From Elymus sibiricus (lineage: Eukaryota; Streptophyta; Magnoliopsida; Poales; Poaceae), in assembly GCA_039707655.1 (NCBI GenBank), contig CM077676.1:160210562-160274561 (forward strand): DNA of 64,000 nt, given 5' to 3'. The translations under genes were made by a program, and so were the position numbers. Position 1 is the first letter of the stretch, and each line of letters begins with the position of its first letter. Shown here piece by piece: positions 54,930 through 64,000 of the stretch. The notes below the pieces were generated by a model. It saw only the letters and a list, made by a program, of their open reading frames with translations. It made no database searches and was not told where the DNA came from.

Positions 54930-56781
54930 ATGCTATGCGTAGATGCAGGTTACGATCTAGAATACATAGAGATGTATGGGTGTTGCACAATATAATTTGT
55001 AGTAGATGAGTCCTATTACTAAAAATTATTTGTGCGGGTAGCAGATGAAATCTGCTACCCGATGTTCTTGTTGCTTCCCTGAAATTTGCGTATTTCTGAT
55101 CTTCATAACGGCATGGTGGAGTTTCAAAGTTCTGGCAATCCGCGATCCTGATTGATCAATGAAGTGCTAACAGTTCTTTAAATTCCACCATAGTTAAAAG
55201 AAAGAAGAAATTTCGCAGACGAAAGGGCAATGCAGATATGATCTCACGGGGGCATGCGTATGATGAAGTTTAGTATGGGGCTCGAGATTTTATTATCTCG
55301 TGTTTCATACACCCCGCAAAGTTAATCTAGCGACTTGAATAATCATACTTGATGATGGACGTAGGTAGCTTCGGTTTGTTTCGAAACCTTAGAAGCCACG
55401 TAAAATAAAATCTTGTATGAACCGATTAGAGGCATCTAACTTGGTTTTGCAGGATGTGCATGTGATGTGGTATAGCAGTTCTCATATTAATTTGATTATG
55501 TATGAGATGACTATATGATGTAAAATTAACATGACCTGCGTGTCATGATTCGGCATGATGGCTGGAGCCATATGATTGTCACTTTAATGACCTGTGTGTC
55601 AACCTTCAGTAATGCACTTATTTTATTAGCTATAGAGATAGCAATATTATCTGGTGCATCGACAAGGTGGTGGCAATCTTCGCGAAGGTGAACACCGACG
55701 CGAATGCCGAAGACGAAGAAATACAAGACTTCTCCATTAGAAAGGGCTATACCATATCATGCTATTATGAATTGCCTGATATGTTTATCCCTTATGATGC
55801 ACCCTTTTTGATTGAGCGGTAGTCGCTTTTTATTAGGGTGATCTCTCACTTAAAATATCAAGTAGTTAGTGTTCTCCCATGTGTAGCACCGTCACGGCAC
55901 CTATCTCTTCGGGGTATCACATGGATGCATGGGTACGAACGATTAGAGAAGTGTGAGGTGGGTGAGTTGAGACCTCGCAGCGAGATCACTTGGTTGTCTT
56001 GACGTTCAGGCTTGATCGTCCTGAGCTCGGAACATGCCCATCAAAAGATGAACAAGAGTCACATAGAGATGTGATTGGCAAGTTGGCCTACCGATTGCAA
56101 TTCTCGTCACTTGAGATGGATGTATCCTTGGCGTTGAATTGTAATATGGGTCTTGTATCACTCACAATCAATTATAAGAGATATTGATTTGAGTGGGAGT
56201 GCACTGTAGAATTAATTTCTTTAATTCTCAGTGCAATTAATTATGAACATAGTCTAAGTGTGATTTGCATAATAGTTATAGAATATTGGCTCGCGTTTCC
56301 ACCTTCCCTATTAAAATTGAATAGTTGTTAAATATCTGGTTAAAACTTTACGGTTGGTAACATAATGTGAGGATTGTCCTCAAAAGTGCCGAGAAGGACT
56401 TTGTCCTATCGCATGCTTTCGGTATTCTCCCGCTAATGCTATGGATGATGTGACTCTCGTCCTTCGATCCAAAAGGTAGAATTCCGTTACGGTCAAGTGC
56501 AAAATGTTTGCTTCCATGAGACCCGAACTTCAAAAGTTTGGGATAGCTATGTGATATTCATGGAACTGAAAATTAGTTTCAGATACAAACAAAGGCTAGA
56601 AGATATGGGATATCCAAAGCAATGTTTGTTTTGCAAATTATTAGTAAAGTGTTTCCTATGCATTTGACTATTGAGAGAGGGATCCAGAAGAACACCGGTC
56701 ATATGATGAAGGTGAATAAAACAACAACTTAAAAAAGGAAATGTCCAAAGGGTGTTAGTGTGACTCACATGCCTAGGAAGT
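54930..56781 (+). other. Copia internal region without coding capacity
   Basis: No ORF longer than ~65 codons with recognisable content. AT-rich, leader-like. Confidence 0.5.
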
Positions 56782-56885
56782 TGTAACACCCCGGACACAC
56801 CCGCCGATGGTCGTTACTCCTGGAGAGATCTAGACTGGCCCCACAGATCAATACTATTCTTTCCTGCACACTTTGTCCTCACTCG

Positions 56886-56979
56886 TGCGCACCCGAGAGC
56901 AACTTCCCGGTCAGTCACCCATCCTGAAATTACTCCAAGCTGAGCACGCTTAACTTTGGAGTTCTTTCCGAATGGGCTC
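56886..56979 (-). ncRNA. 5S rRNA-like domain of a Cassandra-type element
   Basis: The minus strand reads agaactccaaagttaagcg, then ggatgggtgac and gggaagt in the order and spacing of the plant 5S rRNA internal promoter and 3' half. The 5' third of 5S is poorly preserved. Cassandra TRIM elements are known to carry such 5S domains in their LTRs. It is not part of a canonical 5S array. Confidence 0.75.
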
Positions 56980-57225
56980 CTGGAAAAGAAGGAATTCCTT
57001 ATTAATATGAGTAGTCTATCATCCCAATTAAGCCAGGCTATCACATACAACCCCACTCAGAGGAACCGACATCCTCGTCGGCCCACAGGAACATTCCCTC
57101 TTGGCACATACGTCTGTGCGTCTAGTCCGGTACATGTGCCATGCCGTGTGCCACGACGGGTCACAAACGTCATGAACACCATGACCGCGCACCTGTCGGC
57201 AAACATCCGTGTAACCGCGAGGGTC

Positions 57226-57239
57226 GGCTCTGATACCAA
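57226..57239 (-). other. Primer binding site, initiator tRNA-Met type
   Basis: ggctctgataccaa on the plus strand is the exact complement of ttggtatcagagcc. Confidence 0.75.
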
Positions 57240-57412
57240 CTTGTAATGCACAATATGTGATCCTATCCTCGAGGGACTCGGAGGCCCCACCAGGGATAGA
57301 AGCGCATATCGAAGACGCTTGCAAGATGGATATCATTACATCGTACCATGTACATAATGGATGGGGATACATACAAATACATACAGTCATCACAGGAATA
57401 CATCAATACATA

Positions 57413-57850
57413 CACTACTGGAATCAGGGACTTTGCCATCTGCCAGCTCTTTGCCGTCTGCTGGCAGATGGCAAAGAGGATATTTGCCGTCTGCTTTTAC
57501 AAAGCAGACGGCAAAGAACATGCTGATGGCAAAGAGGCTCTTTGCCATCTGCACTTCTTTGCCGTCTGCTCGCAGACGGCAAAGAGTTCTTTGCCGTCTG
57601 CCAGCAGACGGCAAAGACCAAAGTGGGGCCCACGGGGTACTGCATTGGCTAGGTCACACGGGCCACTTCTTTGCCGTCTGCTGGCAGACGGCAAAGAACT
57701 CTTTACCGTCTGCCAGCAGACGTCAAAGAGGTGAGGGGGGCCCCACAGTGTAACGGCGGGGACGGGCTAACGGTCACCGTCTTTGCCGTCTGCTAGCAGA
57801 CGGCAAAGAATTCTTTGCCGTCTGCCAGCAGACGGCAAAGAGGGGGGCTT
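57413..57850. repeat. CACTA terminal and subterminal repeats
   Basis: About eight copies of tttgccgtctgc and its complement gcagacggcaaag, mostly arranged as short inverted pairs. These are the typical transposase binding motifs of Triticeae CACTA elements. Confidence 0.93.
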
Positions 57851-57954
57851 AATTTTCGCCCCCCGCGCCCAAACCCCCCCTCTCTCTCTCACATCTCTCT
57901 CTCTCTGTCTTTGCGCGCCGCCACCGCCCCCTCCCCGCCGACCCCCTCCTCCCC

Positions 57955-58200
57955 GCCGACCCCCGCCGCCGCCCCCTCCCCTCCTCCACAGCGCCGCCGC
58001 CGCCCCCTCCCCTCCTCCACAGTGCCGCCGCCGCCCCCTTCCCTCCTCCACAGCGCCGCCGCCGCCCCCTCCCCGCCGACCCCCTCCTCCCCGCCGACCC
58101 CCGCCGACCCCCTCCTCCCCGCCGACCGCCGCCGGCACCCTCCTCCCCGCCGACCGCCGCCGCCCCCCTCCTCCCCAGCGCCGCCGCCTCGACCACCCTC
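57955..58200. repeat. GC-rich tandem repeats in the CACTA leader
   Basis: Units of about 35-40 bp built on gccgccgccccctcccctcctccacagc, then ccccgccgaccccctcctcc variants. The Pro/Arg-rich ORFs on both strands are artefacts. A splice-donor-like cg|gtgagc follows at 58,203. Confidence 0.75.
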
Positions 58201-58319
58201 CGGTGAGCTCCACCATTCCCCCCTTTTTTGTTTTTTTCCTGTTTTTATTAGTTCATTTAGTTAGTTTATATTAGTTAGTTATTAGTTCATATTAGTTAGT
58301 TTTTATTAGGTAGAAAAAA

Positions 58320-58722
58320 CTTAGATAGAAAAGAAGAAAAGAAAAAACCTAGAAGAAAAAAAAGAAGAAAAGAAGAAGAAAAAAAAGGAAAAATAAAAAA
58401 GAAAAAGAACAAAAAATAATAATAAGAAGAAACAGAAGAAGAGGAGGAGGAAAAGAAAAAAGAAGAAGAAGAAGAAGAAGAAAAAAAGAGGAGAGGAGGA
58501 GAAGAAGAAGAGGAAAAAAGGAAAGGAAGAAGAAGAAGAGGAGGAGGAGGAGAAGAAAAAAGAAGAAGAGGAAGAAGAAGAAGAAAAAAGAGGAGAGGAG
58601 GAGAAGAAGAAGAGGAAAAAGGAAAGGAGGAAGAAGAAGAAGAAGGAGGAAAAAAAGGAAGAAAAGGAAGAAAAGAAAGAAGAGGAAGAAGAGGAAGAAG
58701 AAGAAAAGAAAAAAAGAGGAAA
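58320..58722. repeat. 400-bp polypurine (GAA/GGA) tract
   Basis: Almost pure A/G on the plus strand (agaagaagaggaggagg). Mirror symmetry is likely, giving triplex-forming potential. The long Ser/Phe/Leu ORFs on the minus strand are low-complexity artefacts. Confidence 0.9.
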
Positions 58723-58729
58723 AACCCCG

Positions 58730-59098
58730 ACCCCGACACGGCACCTCGACCCTGACCCCAACCCGACAACGACCCGACACCCCGACCCCGACCTCGATCC
58801 CGACCCCGACACGGCACCCCGACCCCGACCCGACACCCCGACACCGACACGGCACCCCGACCCCGACACGACACCCCGACCCCGACACCCCTAACACCCC
58901 GACACCACGACACCCAGACACGACACCCCGACACCGACACGACACCCCGACCCCGACACCCCGACACCCCTGACACCCCGACACCACGACACCCAGACAC
59001 GACACCCCCCGACACCCCGACCCCGACACGACACCCCGACACCACGACACCCCGACACCACGCCACGCAGACACGACAGCCCTGACCCCCGACACCTC
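58730..59098. repeat. Array of CCCCGACAC-type repeats
   Basis: Degenerate tandem of ccccgaccccgacacgacac units with longer duplications, for example ccctgacaccccgacaccac at about 58,970 and a near copy at about 58,885. Confidence 0.9.
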
Positions 59099-59450
59099 TT
59101 CGGCCTCCTGTTGACCGAAAAGGTGCTCTTCGGCCTTCCAGAGGCCGACGGGGTCATATATTTGTGAATTATGAGTTAGGAAGTATATTTCCCGATTTTG
59201 TTAAGAAAAACATCATATATATTTGTGTTGATCGGGTGGATTTAAATGTGCAGTTCTTTCGGGGCTGCGAGGGTCTGGTGTTCGACGACCTCCCCGTGCG
59301 TTCGACGAGCTCCGCCCCTGCGTTCGTGGGTGAGCACAAATGACATCTCCTCCTCCCCCCTTCATTAGCTCTGTTCCGGTCTTCGTGCCGATGAAACTTG
59401 CTAGCTATAGGTGTCAATCATCAGTATGCGTGACCACTATGCGTCTCCCG

Positions 59451-59514
59451 TTCGAAAGGGTTACATCTATAAATATGCATGCATTTGCATATTTATAACC
59501 GTGATTCTTTCGAA
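59451..59514. repeat. 64-bp inverted repeat
   Basis: ttcgaaag...tataaatatgca on the left pairs with tgcatatttata...ctttcgaa on the right, with a few mismatches. Confidence 0.75.
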
Positions 59515-59538
59515 TTGTCCAACGTTATCCATGGACAG

Positions 59539-59754
59539 CCCGAGTATGTGTAGATTGGGTTCGTTTTCCCATATGCTCTGCTCCGGATCCGATGCAGAAT
59601 TTCGTCAGTGCCTCCCTGTTGTTCTCCGGGTACACATCCTCTCTGCTTATTGCCGAGACGTGTATCAAGAGAACAGCGGGGAGGTGCTGCCGAAATTTTG
59701 CGTCGGATCCGGAGCAGAGCATGGGAAAACGAACCCAATCTACACATACTCGGG
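59539..59754. repeat. 216-bp near-perfect inverted repeat (hairpin)
   Basis: The arm starting cccgagtatgtgtagattgg (59,539) is matched by the complement of ...ccaatctacacatactcggg (ending 59,754). Pairing continues inward through gttcgttttcccat, gctctgctccggatcc, then a less perfect part, to a loop of roughly 20 nt near 59,646. Both strands give similar short peptides here because of the symmetry. Confidence 0.9.
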
Positions 59755-59888
59755 TGGGATTAGGACCTATCTTTACCTACTAGCGTCTAGGTTGCATGGA
59801 CGTAATAAAACTGACAAACTCTATTAACTGATGAATATGGTTTGCTGAATTATGTATATATTTCTTGTGTGTCCAGTAGCTAGGCAAG

Positions 59889-62800
59889 ATGAGTGATCGT
59901 GCGTGGATGTACACCGGTCACACTAGTCAGAAAGACATGACCCATGAATGGCTAAGAAAAACCAAGGGGTTTGTGTGAGCCGCATTTGCAAATGGACAGG
60001 AAACAAACTGGTGCCCCTGTGTCGACTGCGACAACTTTCATAAGAAGTCCGAGTTTGAAATGATCAAACACCTGCAGAAGTTGGGTTTTACGCCTGATTA
60101 TACGGTCTAGACATTTCATGGTGAGTCTGCCCAACGTGCCAGAGCTGAGGAGGGCCGTCGTCGCACCGACGAGCATGGTACCGGGATGGAAGACATGGTG
60201 GAAGACTTTGATGATGCTCGGGATTCGGACGATGAGATGGAGGAATCTGCAAAGGCCTTCAATGATATGTTGGAGTCTTCAAAACCTCCTCTCCACGAGC
60301 ACACTGAGCTTTGTCAGCTGGATGCCATCGCACAAGTAATGGCTCTGAAGGCTCAATTCAACTTGGGCAGAGAATGCTACGACGCGATGATGACACTATT
60401 TGGACGCTTTCTACCCAAAGGCCATGTAATGCCTGCAAACCTGTACCAGTCGGACAAAATCCTCCGTGCACTTAAGATGCCCTATGAGAAGATAGATGCC
60501 TGTGAGAAAGGATGTGCCTTATTTAGGCTTGAGTATGCGGACTTGAAGTATTGTCCCGTTTGCCAGTCTTCCAGGTATGTTGAGGTAGACAACGGTATGG
60601 GTGAGAAGAGTTAGACAAAAATCCCAGTTAATGTTCTTCGGTATATTCCAATCATACCAAGACTTCAACGTCTTTTCATGGTCGAAGAGACGGCCAGACA
60701 GATGACATGGCACAAATTGGGCAAAAGAACCGAACTAGATGCAGATGGGGAGCCGATGTTGGTACACACATCAGACGCTTTTGCGTGGAAGCGCTTCGAT
60801 GCAATACATCATGCTAAAGCGGCAGATCCAAGGCATCCTCGAATCGCCATAAGCACGGATGGGTTCAATGTGTTTGGTATGATGGCAGCTCAATACAGTT
60901 GTTGGCCTGTATTTGTCATTCCACTCAATCTCCCCCCCCCCCGGACAGATTATGCAAAGAAAGAACATTTTCCTGACGTTGATAATTCCGGGGCCCAACT
61001 ATCCGGGGAAGAATATGAATGTGTACATGCAGCCGCTTAAGGATGAACTGCAAGAAGCTTGGGATAATGGGATCAAGACATACGACGCCGCTACAAAAAA
61101 AAACTTCCTAATGCGTGCGTGGTACATGTACTCGATGCATGACTTGCTGGCGTATGCGCTATTCGTTGGCTGGGGTGTGCATGGAAGGTTCCCGTGCCCC
61201 ACATGCAAGGCAGCTGTTGAGTTTCGTCGGCTGCAGGCGGGTGGCAAGTTTTCTTGCTTCGACATGCATAGACAGTTCCTGGATCCTCGCCATAAGTTCA
61301 GAAAAGACAAGAAGAACTTCATCAAAGGTAGAGTTGTCAAAAATTGAAAATATTTAGTCTCAAGAGTCATGATTGGCACATATGGCTTGAGCGGGTAATG
61401 CCGGTGATGTTGCGTGGCTTTATCCCTGAGGATGAATGGCTAGTACTGGCAGAGCTGAGCTATTTCTTCCGTGTTCTTTGTGCGAAAGAACTATCGCCTG
61501 GCTTGCTAGAAGAACTGGAAGAGTTGGCACCGGAGTTGATCTGCAAGTTAGAGAAGATCTTTCCACCGGGCTTCTTTAATCCAATGCAGCATTTGATTTT
61601 GCATCTCCCGACCGAGGCACGATTGAGGGGGCCCGTGCAGAATCGTTGGTGCTACGCAACTGAGAGGATGCAGAAGACGCTTCGAGAAAAATGTAAAAAT
61701 AAACGTCGAATTGAAGCATCGATGGCCGAGGCATTCATTACTGAGGAGGCGGCAAACTTCGTGACAGCACACTACGAAGCCAAAAATCGTCATTTGCATA
61801 ATCCGAAGCCTCGGTACAATGCTGGCGACCCTAAAAAGGGTGGATCCAACCTCAGCTTATTCAAAGGGAAACTCGCACCAGCTGGTGCTTATACTTCCTT
61901 ATCGCTGGATGTCGACGAATGGCGGACCATTACGTTGTATATCTTGAACAACCTAACAGAAGTGCGGCCGTACATCGAGTAAGTTCTCGGTACATTGTTT
62001 CGCAACCTCTAATTCCTTTGAACTGCTCTTATTCCCGGATATTTGATACAGTCGATACGTCGCCAAATTCTCGTATGGTGCGGTGATCCAAAAGGATTCC
62101 GTCGAAGAGTATGAGCTTCTGGCAATGCATGGAGGCAGCTATCCCGGTTTCATCTCTTGGTTCAAACAAACGGTAATTTCCATTAGACCATTTCATTTCT
62201 TCGTCTAATTTCCGGCTAATGCAACAATCCTTTCGTATTAAACTTGTAGGCTAGTTCAGAGTCTATGGACGCCGAATTGAGACAAGTCGCTAATGGTTTT
62301 GACTATAAGGTCCGTTCATTTGACAAATACGACATCAACGGGTATCGCTTTCGTACCTATGGCAAAAAGCTATCTATGGCCGACCGAAAGTCTACAAATT
62401 GTTGTGTCTCTGCTATCGGCGAAGGAGGTATCGAGTATTATGGAAGAGTTGAAGCAATTTATGAACTTCTATTCTATGGTGCAAACCCACCGAAAGTCGT
62501 AGTCTTCAAATGTTATTGGTTCCAGCCGAAGGAGACTAGAAGGACTCATGAACATCTAGGGCTAGTCGAAATCAAACAAAGCACCCATCTGGATGTTCCC
62601 GATGTCTATATTACGGCTCAACAGGCAACCCAAGTTTTCTATCTACCGTGGGCCTGCCAAAGTGATCCAAATCTCAAAGGTTGGGATGTCGTTTATGAAG
62701 TGCCGCCACATGTTAGACCACCTCCCCCCAATGAAGAGGATTATGAACCTCACATTAACCCAGACGCATATGAAGGAGAATTCTTCCAAGAAACACGTCT

Positions 62801-63098
62801 TTCCAAAAAACGTTTCAAGAACCGCTCTACTTCACCTCAGAACATTGAAGTAGACAGCGGCAGTGAATCCGAGCCTGAACCGGAACAAGAAGAGCCGGAA
62901 CAAGAAGAGGTTACTGCTGCGGATGACCTGTCAATGCTTGACCGATTACGTACAGGAGGCCTTCCACATGTTGATGCATTTATTGATGATGATGATGAGC
63001 ACATCATTACTGATAGTGATGATGATGATGCATTTATTGACCCCGAAGCATATATAGACGATGATGATGCATTTATTAATGATGACGATGAAGATTAA
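59889..63098 (+). pseudogene. CACTA Tnp2-type transposase gene, broken
   Basis: The ATG at 59,889 starts MSDRAWMYTGHTSQKDMTHEW, a transposase-associated domain with CPCVDC (~50). In-frame stops are at 59,976, 60,108 and 60,612. The Tnp2 core follows (LFMVEETARQMTWH, IAISTDGFNVFGM). A frame change falls in the C-run at 60,932-60,942, after which YPGKNMNVYMQPL, YDLLAY-type and CPTCKAAVEF segments continue. Between ~61,340 and 61,350 a jump joins FIKG to IFSLKSHDWHIWLERV, so the usual intervening segment is missing. A DUF4218-type part (61,360-61,978), a 41-codon exon (62,052-62,172) and a DUF4216-type part (62,250-62,700) follow across introns 61,979-62,051 and 62,173-62,249. The protein ends in an Asp-rich tail. 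Not functional as read. Confidence 0.9.
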
Positions 63099-63286
63099 TA
63101 TTATAGTTCATGTCAGGTATTCAATTATTATTATGTACATATATATTATTAATTGGTTCATGTTAGGTATTCAACTTTTTATTATGTTCATGATGATGAT
63201 ACACTTAAATTATATTCATGTCAGGTATTCATTTTTTTAATGTTGTACTAACTTCGTTTACTCTTTGTCATTGCAGGTGTTGACAG
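63099..63286. other. Spacer between the two CACTA genes
   Basis: AT-rich, with three imperfect repeats of ttcatgt(c/t)aggtattcaa (about 63,109-63,235). A splice-acceptor-like tgcag lies at 63,273-63,277, just before the next ORF. Confidence 0.5.
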
Positions 63287-64000
63287 ATGGTGGGCGCGGG
63301 TCGAGAGCGCTCCGAGGCTCCTTCCTCGGCGCGTGGTGGGAGGGGTACTTCCATCCCACCCCACCACCTCCGGAGAGCGCTGGATCTCAGTATGCAGACA
63401 CCGGCGGGCACTTCTTCTTCGACCGGGACAGGTCGGGGGGGGGGGGGAAGAAGGTTGGTAGAGGTGGACGTGGCAGCGGGAGAGGTAGGAAGGCTGCTAC
63501 CACGCCTTCCTCGCCGCCACCCCCAGCTGATTCACCCGACCACAGGAGTGCTCCGTCTGAGATGGAGCAGCCTGAGGTGCAGCCATCTCGGACTCCGGTC
63601 CACGAGCCTCAGGCCGACGAGCCTACGACAGACGAGGCTACGACAGACGCGCCTACGGCCGACGAGCCTGGGGCCGACGAGCGTCGGGCCGCCGAGCCTT
63701 CGTCCCACGAGACTGGGGATCACGCTGAGTCGCAGCAGAACCCAGGTGCGGGCTCGTCGAGTGGCCGTGCTGAGGGTGGCTATAGTTCTGATAGCTATAG
63801 CGAGAGTGAGTGGGTTGAGGGGCGCAAAGTCTACCAGCGTGGTGGTACAAAGCTCCCGCCCACCCCGGCGACCCCCGACCAGAGGTGGTTGATTGCGCCG
63901 CAGGGGGAGAAGTAAGTGCATTTACTCTTTTTTAACCTTTTGTCTTCACGTTTCTTCGAATATCTAATGCGTTGGCCTTGTCATACTGCAGGTCTTGGAC
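63287..64000 (+). pseudogene. TNPA-like second CACTA gene, first exon (frameshifted) and start of second
   Basis: The frame starts MVGAGRERSEAPSSARGGRG, changes at the G-run 63,435-63,447, and continues in another frame with an RGGRGSGRGRK basic stretch. A repetitive acidic part (DEPTTDEATTDAPTADEP) and SESEWVEGRKVYQRGG-KLP come next, the last resembling the start of the conserved part of plant Ptta/En/Spm TNPA proteins. An intron 63,912-63,991 (gtaagt...tgcag) separates the last nine bases. These proteins bind the subterminal repeats. The gene continues outside the window. Confidence 0.7.

Larger units (their letters stand above)
52913..56781 (+). mobile_element. 5' LTR and leader of a Copia element (BARE/Angela/Maximus-like)
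   Basis: The LTR is 52,913-54,914, the PBS 54,916-54,929, and the internal sequence to 56,781 has no gag or pol frame. It inserted into element B's pol; the left target copy is gttct (52,908-52,912). The 3' part and 3' LTR lie outside the window. The lack of coding in 1.8 kb suggests a long leader or a non-autonomous derivative. Confidence 0.8.
56782..57412 (-). mobile_element. Cassandra-like (5S-bearing) LTR sequence, incomplete
   Basis: Starts tgtaacaccccgg on the plus strand, contains a 5S rRNA-like block in minus orientation, and carries at 57,226-57,239 the complement of an initiator-Met PBS (ttggtatcagagcc on the minus strand). After it, tgtaatgc begins a second LTR-like stretch that runs to the CACTA border at 57,413. 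That second stretch does not look like a copy of the first. Either two different elements abut or the LTRs have diverged beyond recognition. Confidence 0.6.
58203..59876 (+). other. Probable first intron of the CACTA transposase gene
   Basis: It would run from gtgagc (58,203) to gtgtccag (59,869-59,876), twelve bases before the Tnp2 ATG. It contains a purine tract, a CCCCGACAC array and two inverted repeats. The intron is inferred from splice-site appearance only. Confidence 0.4.
57413..64000 (+). mobile_element. CACTA (En/Spm-type) DNA transposon, 5' two-thirds
   Basis: The terminus CACTACTGGAATCAGGGAC at 57,413 is followed by subterminal inverted repeats, a GC-rich leader, a long low-complexity intron, a Tnp2-type transposase gene and the beginning of a second (TNPA-like) gene. 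The 3' end is outside the window. The adjacent left base triplet is ata, so a matching ata is expected past the far end. Confidence 0.92.

Noticed and set aside
56886..56979. Functional 5S rRNA gene
   Set aside because: The 5' third and terminal stem are not conserved, and the copy is isolated within LTR-like sequence; Cassandra-type origin explains it.
57413..57850. CRISPR-like array of short repeats
   Set aside because: The repeats are inverted pairs with no uniform spacers, next to a CACTA terminus in a plant genome; they are subterminal transposase sites.
57767..58274. Pro/Arg- or Gly/Arg-rich ORFs in the CACTA leader
   Set aside because: Open in several frames on both strands because of GC-rich tandem repeats; no start context or domain.
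58296..59095. Long minus-strand ORFs (about 250 aa, Ser/Phe/Leu- and Gly/Val/Cys-rich)
   Set aside because: They translate a polypurine tract and a CCCCGACAC array; low complexity without any domain.

Overview
The window looks like intergenic DNA from a large grass genome, most likely Triticeae (wheat, Aegilops or barley group). The evidence is the content: stacked LTR retrotransposons of Triticeae type, a CACTA transposon with 'TTTGCCGTCTGC' subterminal repeats, L1-type LINEs, MITEs and one intronless host gene. There are no prokaryotic features. Family assignments come from recognising motifs and reading proteins by eye; no database was searched.

Left part (1-26,868). The 3' part of a non-autonomous Gypsy element (gag-position ORF 59-1408, 3' LTR 4447-5978) lies against an older LTR fragment and a decayed LINE (6917-9196). 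The only intact host gene is a very-long-chain 3-ketoacyl-CoA synthase (KCS) at 9606-11054 on the minus strand. A MITE with an internal duplication, another Gypsy LTR with 3' internal sequence (13,596-17,017) and a LINE fragment (17,018-18,333) follow. The LINE abuts the truncated 5' end of a second KCS copy (18,334-18,525). Next come a 208-bp tandem duplication, an AT-rich minisatellite block, a second MITE, another LINE end, and the 3' end of a SIRE-type Copia element with a post-pol ORF.

Right part (26,869-64,000) is a nest of insertions. Athila-like element A lies in the Copia LTR. A Tat-lineage Gypsy element (28,295-36,952, TSD AGAGA) lies in A's LTR. A sister Athila element B lies in A's pol. 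Inside B are a complete non-autonomous Gypsy element (41,535-48,607), a solo LTR (48,692-50,348, TSD GACAC) and a Copia element (52,913 onward). That Copia internal region holds a Cassandra-like 5S-bearing sequence, and next to it starts a CACTA element (57,413 to the window end). The right ends of the SIRE, A, B, Copia and CACTA elements all lie beyond the window.

Most interesting points. (1) A palindrome whose arms differ in sequence between copies but stay complementary sits just upstream of the TATA box in LTRs of several Gypsy families. A copy of this palindrome-TATA module also precedes an intact post-pol ORF in both Athila elements. (2) The Tat element carries, antisense to pol, an ORF whose product looks like a B3 DNA-binding domain. 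(3) All four in-frame stops seen in the Tat polyprotein are TAG where CAG is expected. (4) The CACTA leader holds a ~216-bp near-perfect inverted repeat. (5) The KCS keeps its catalytic triad but has lost the conserved His of the RTH motif.
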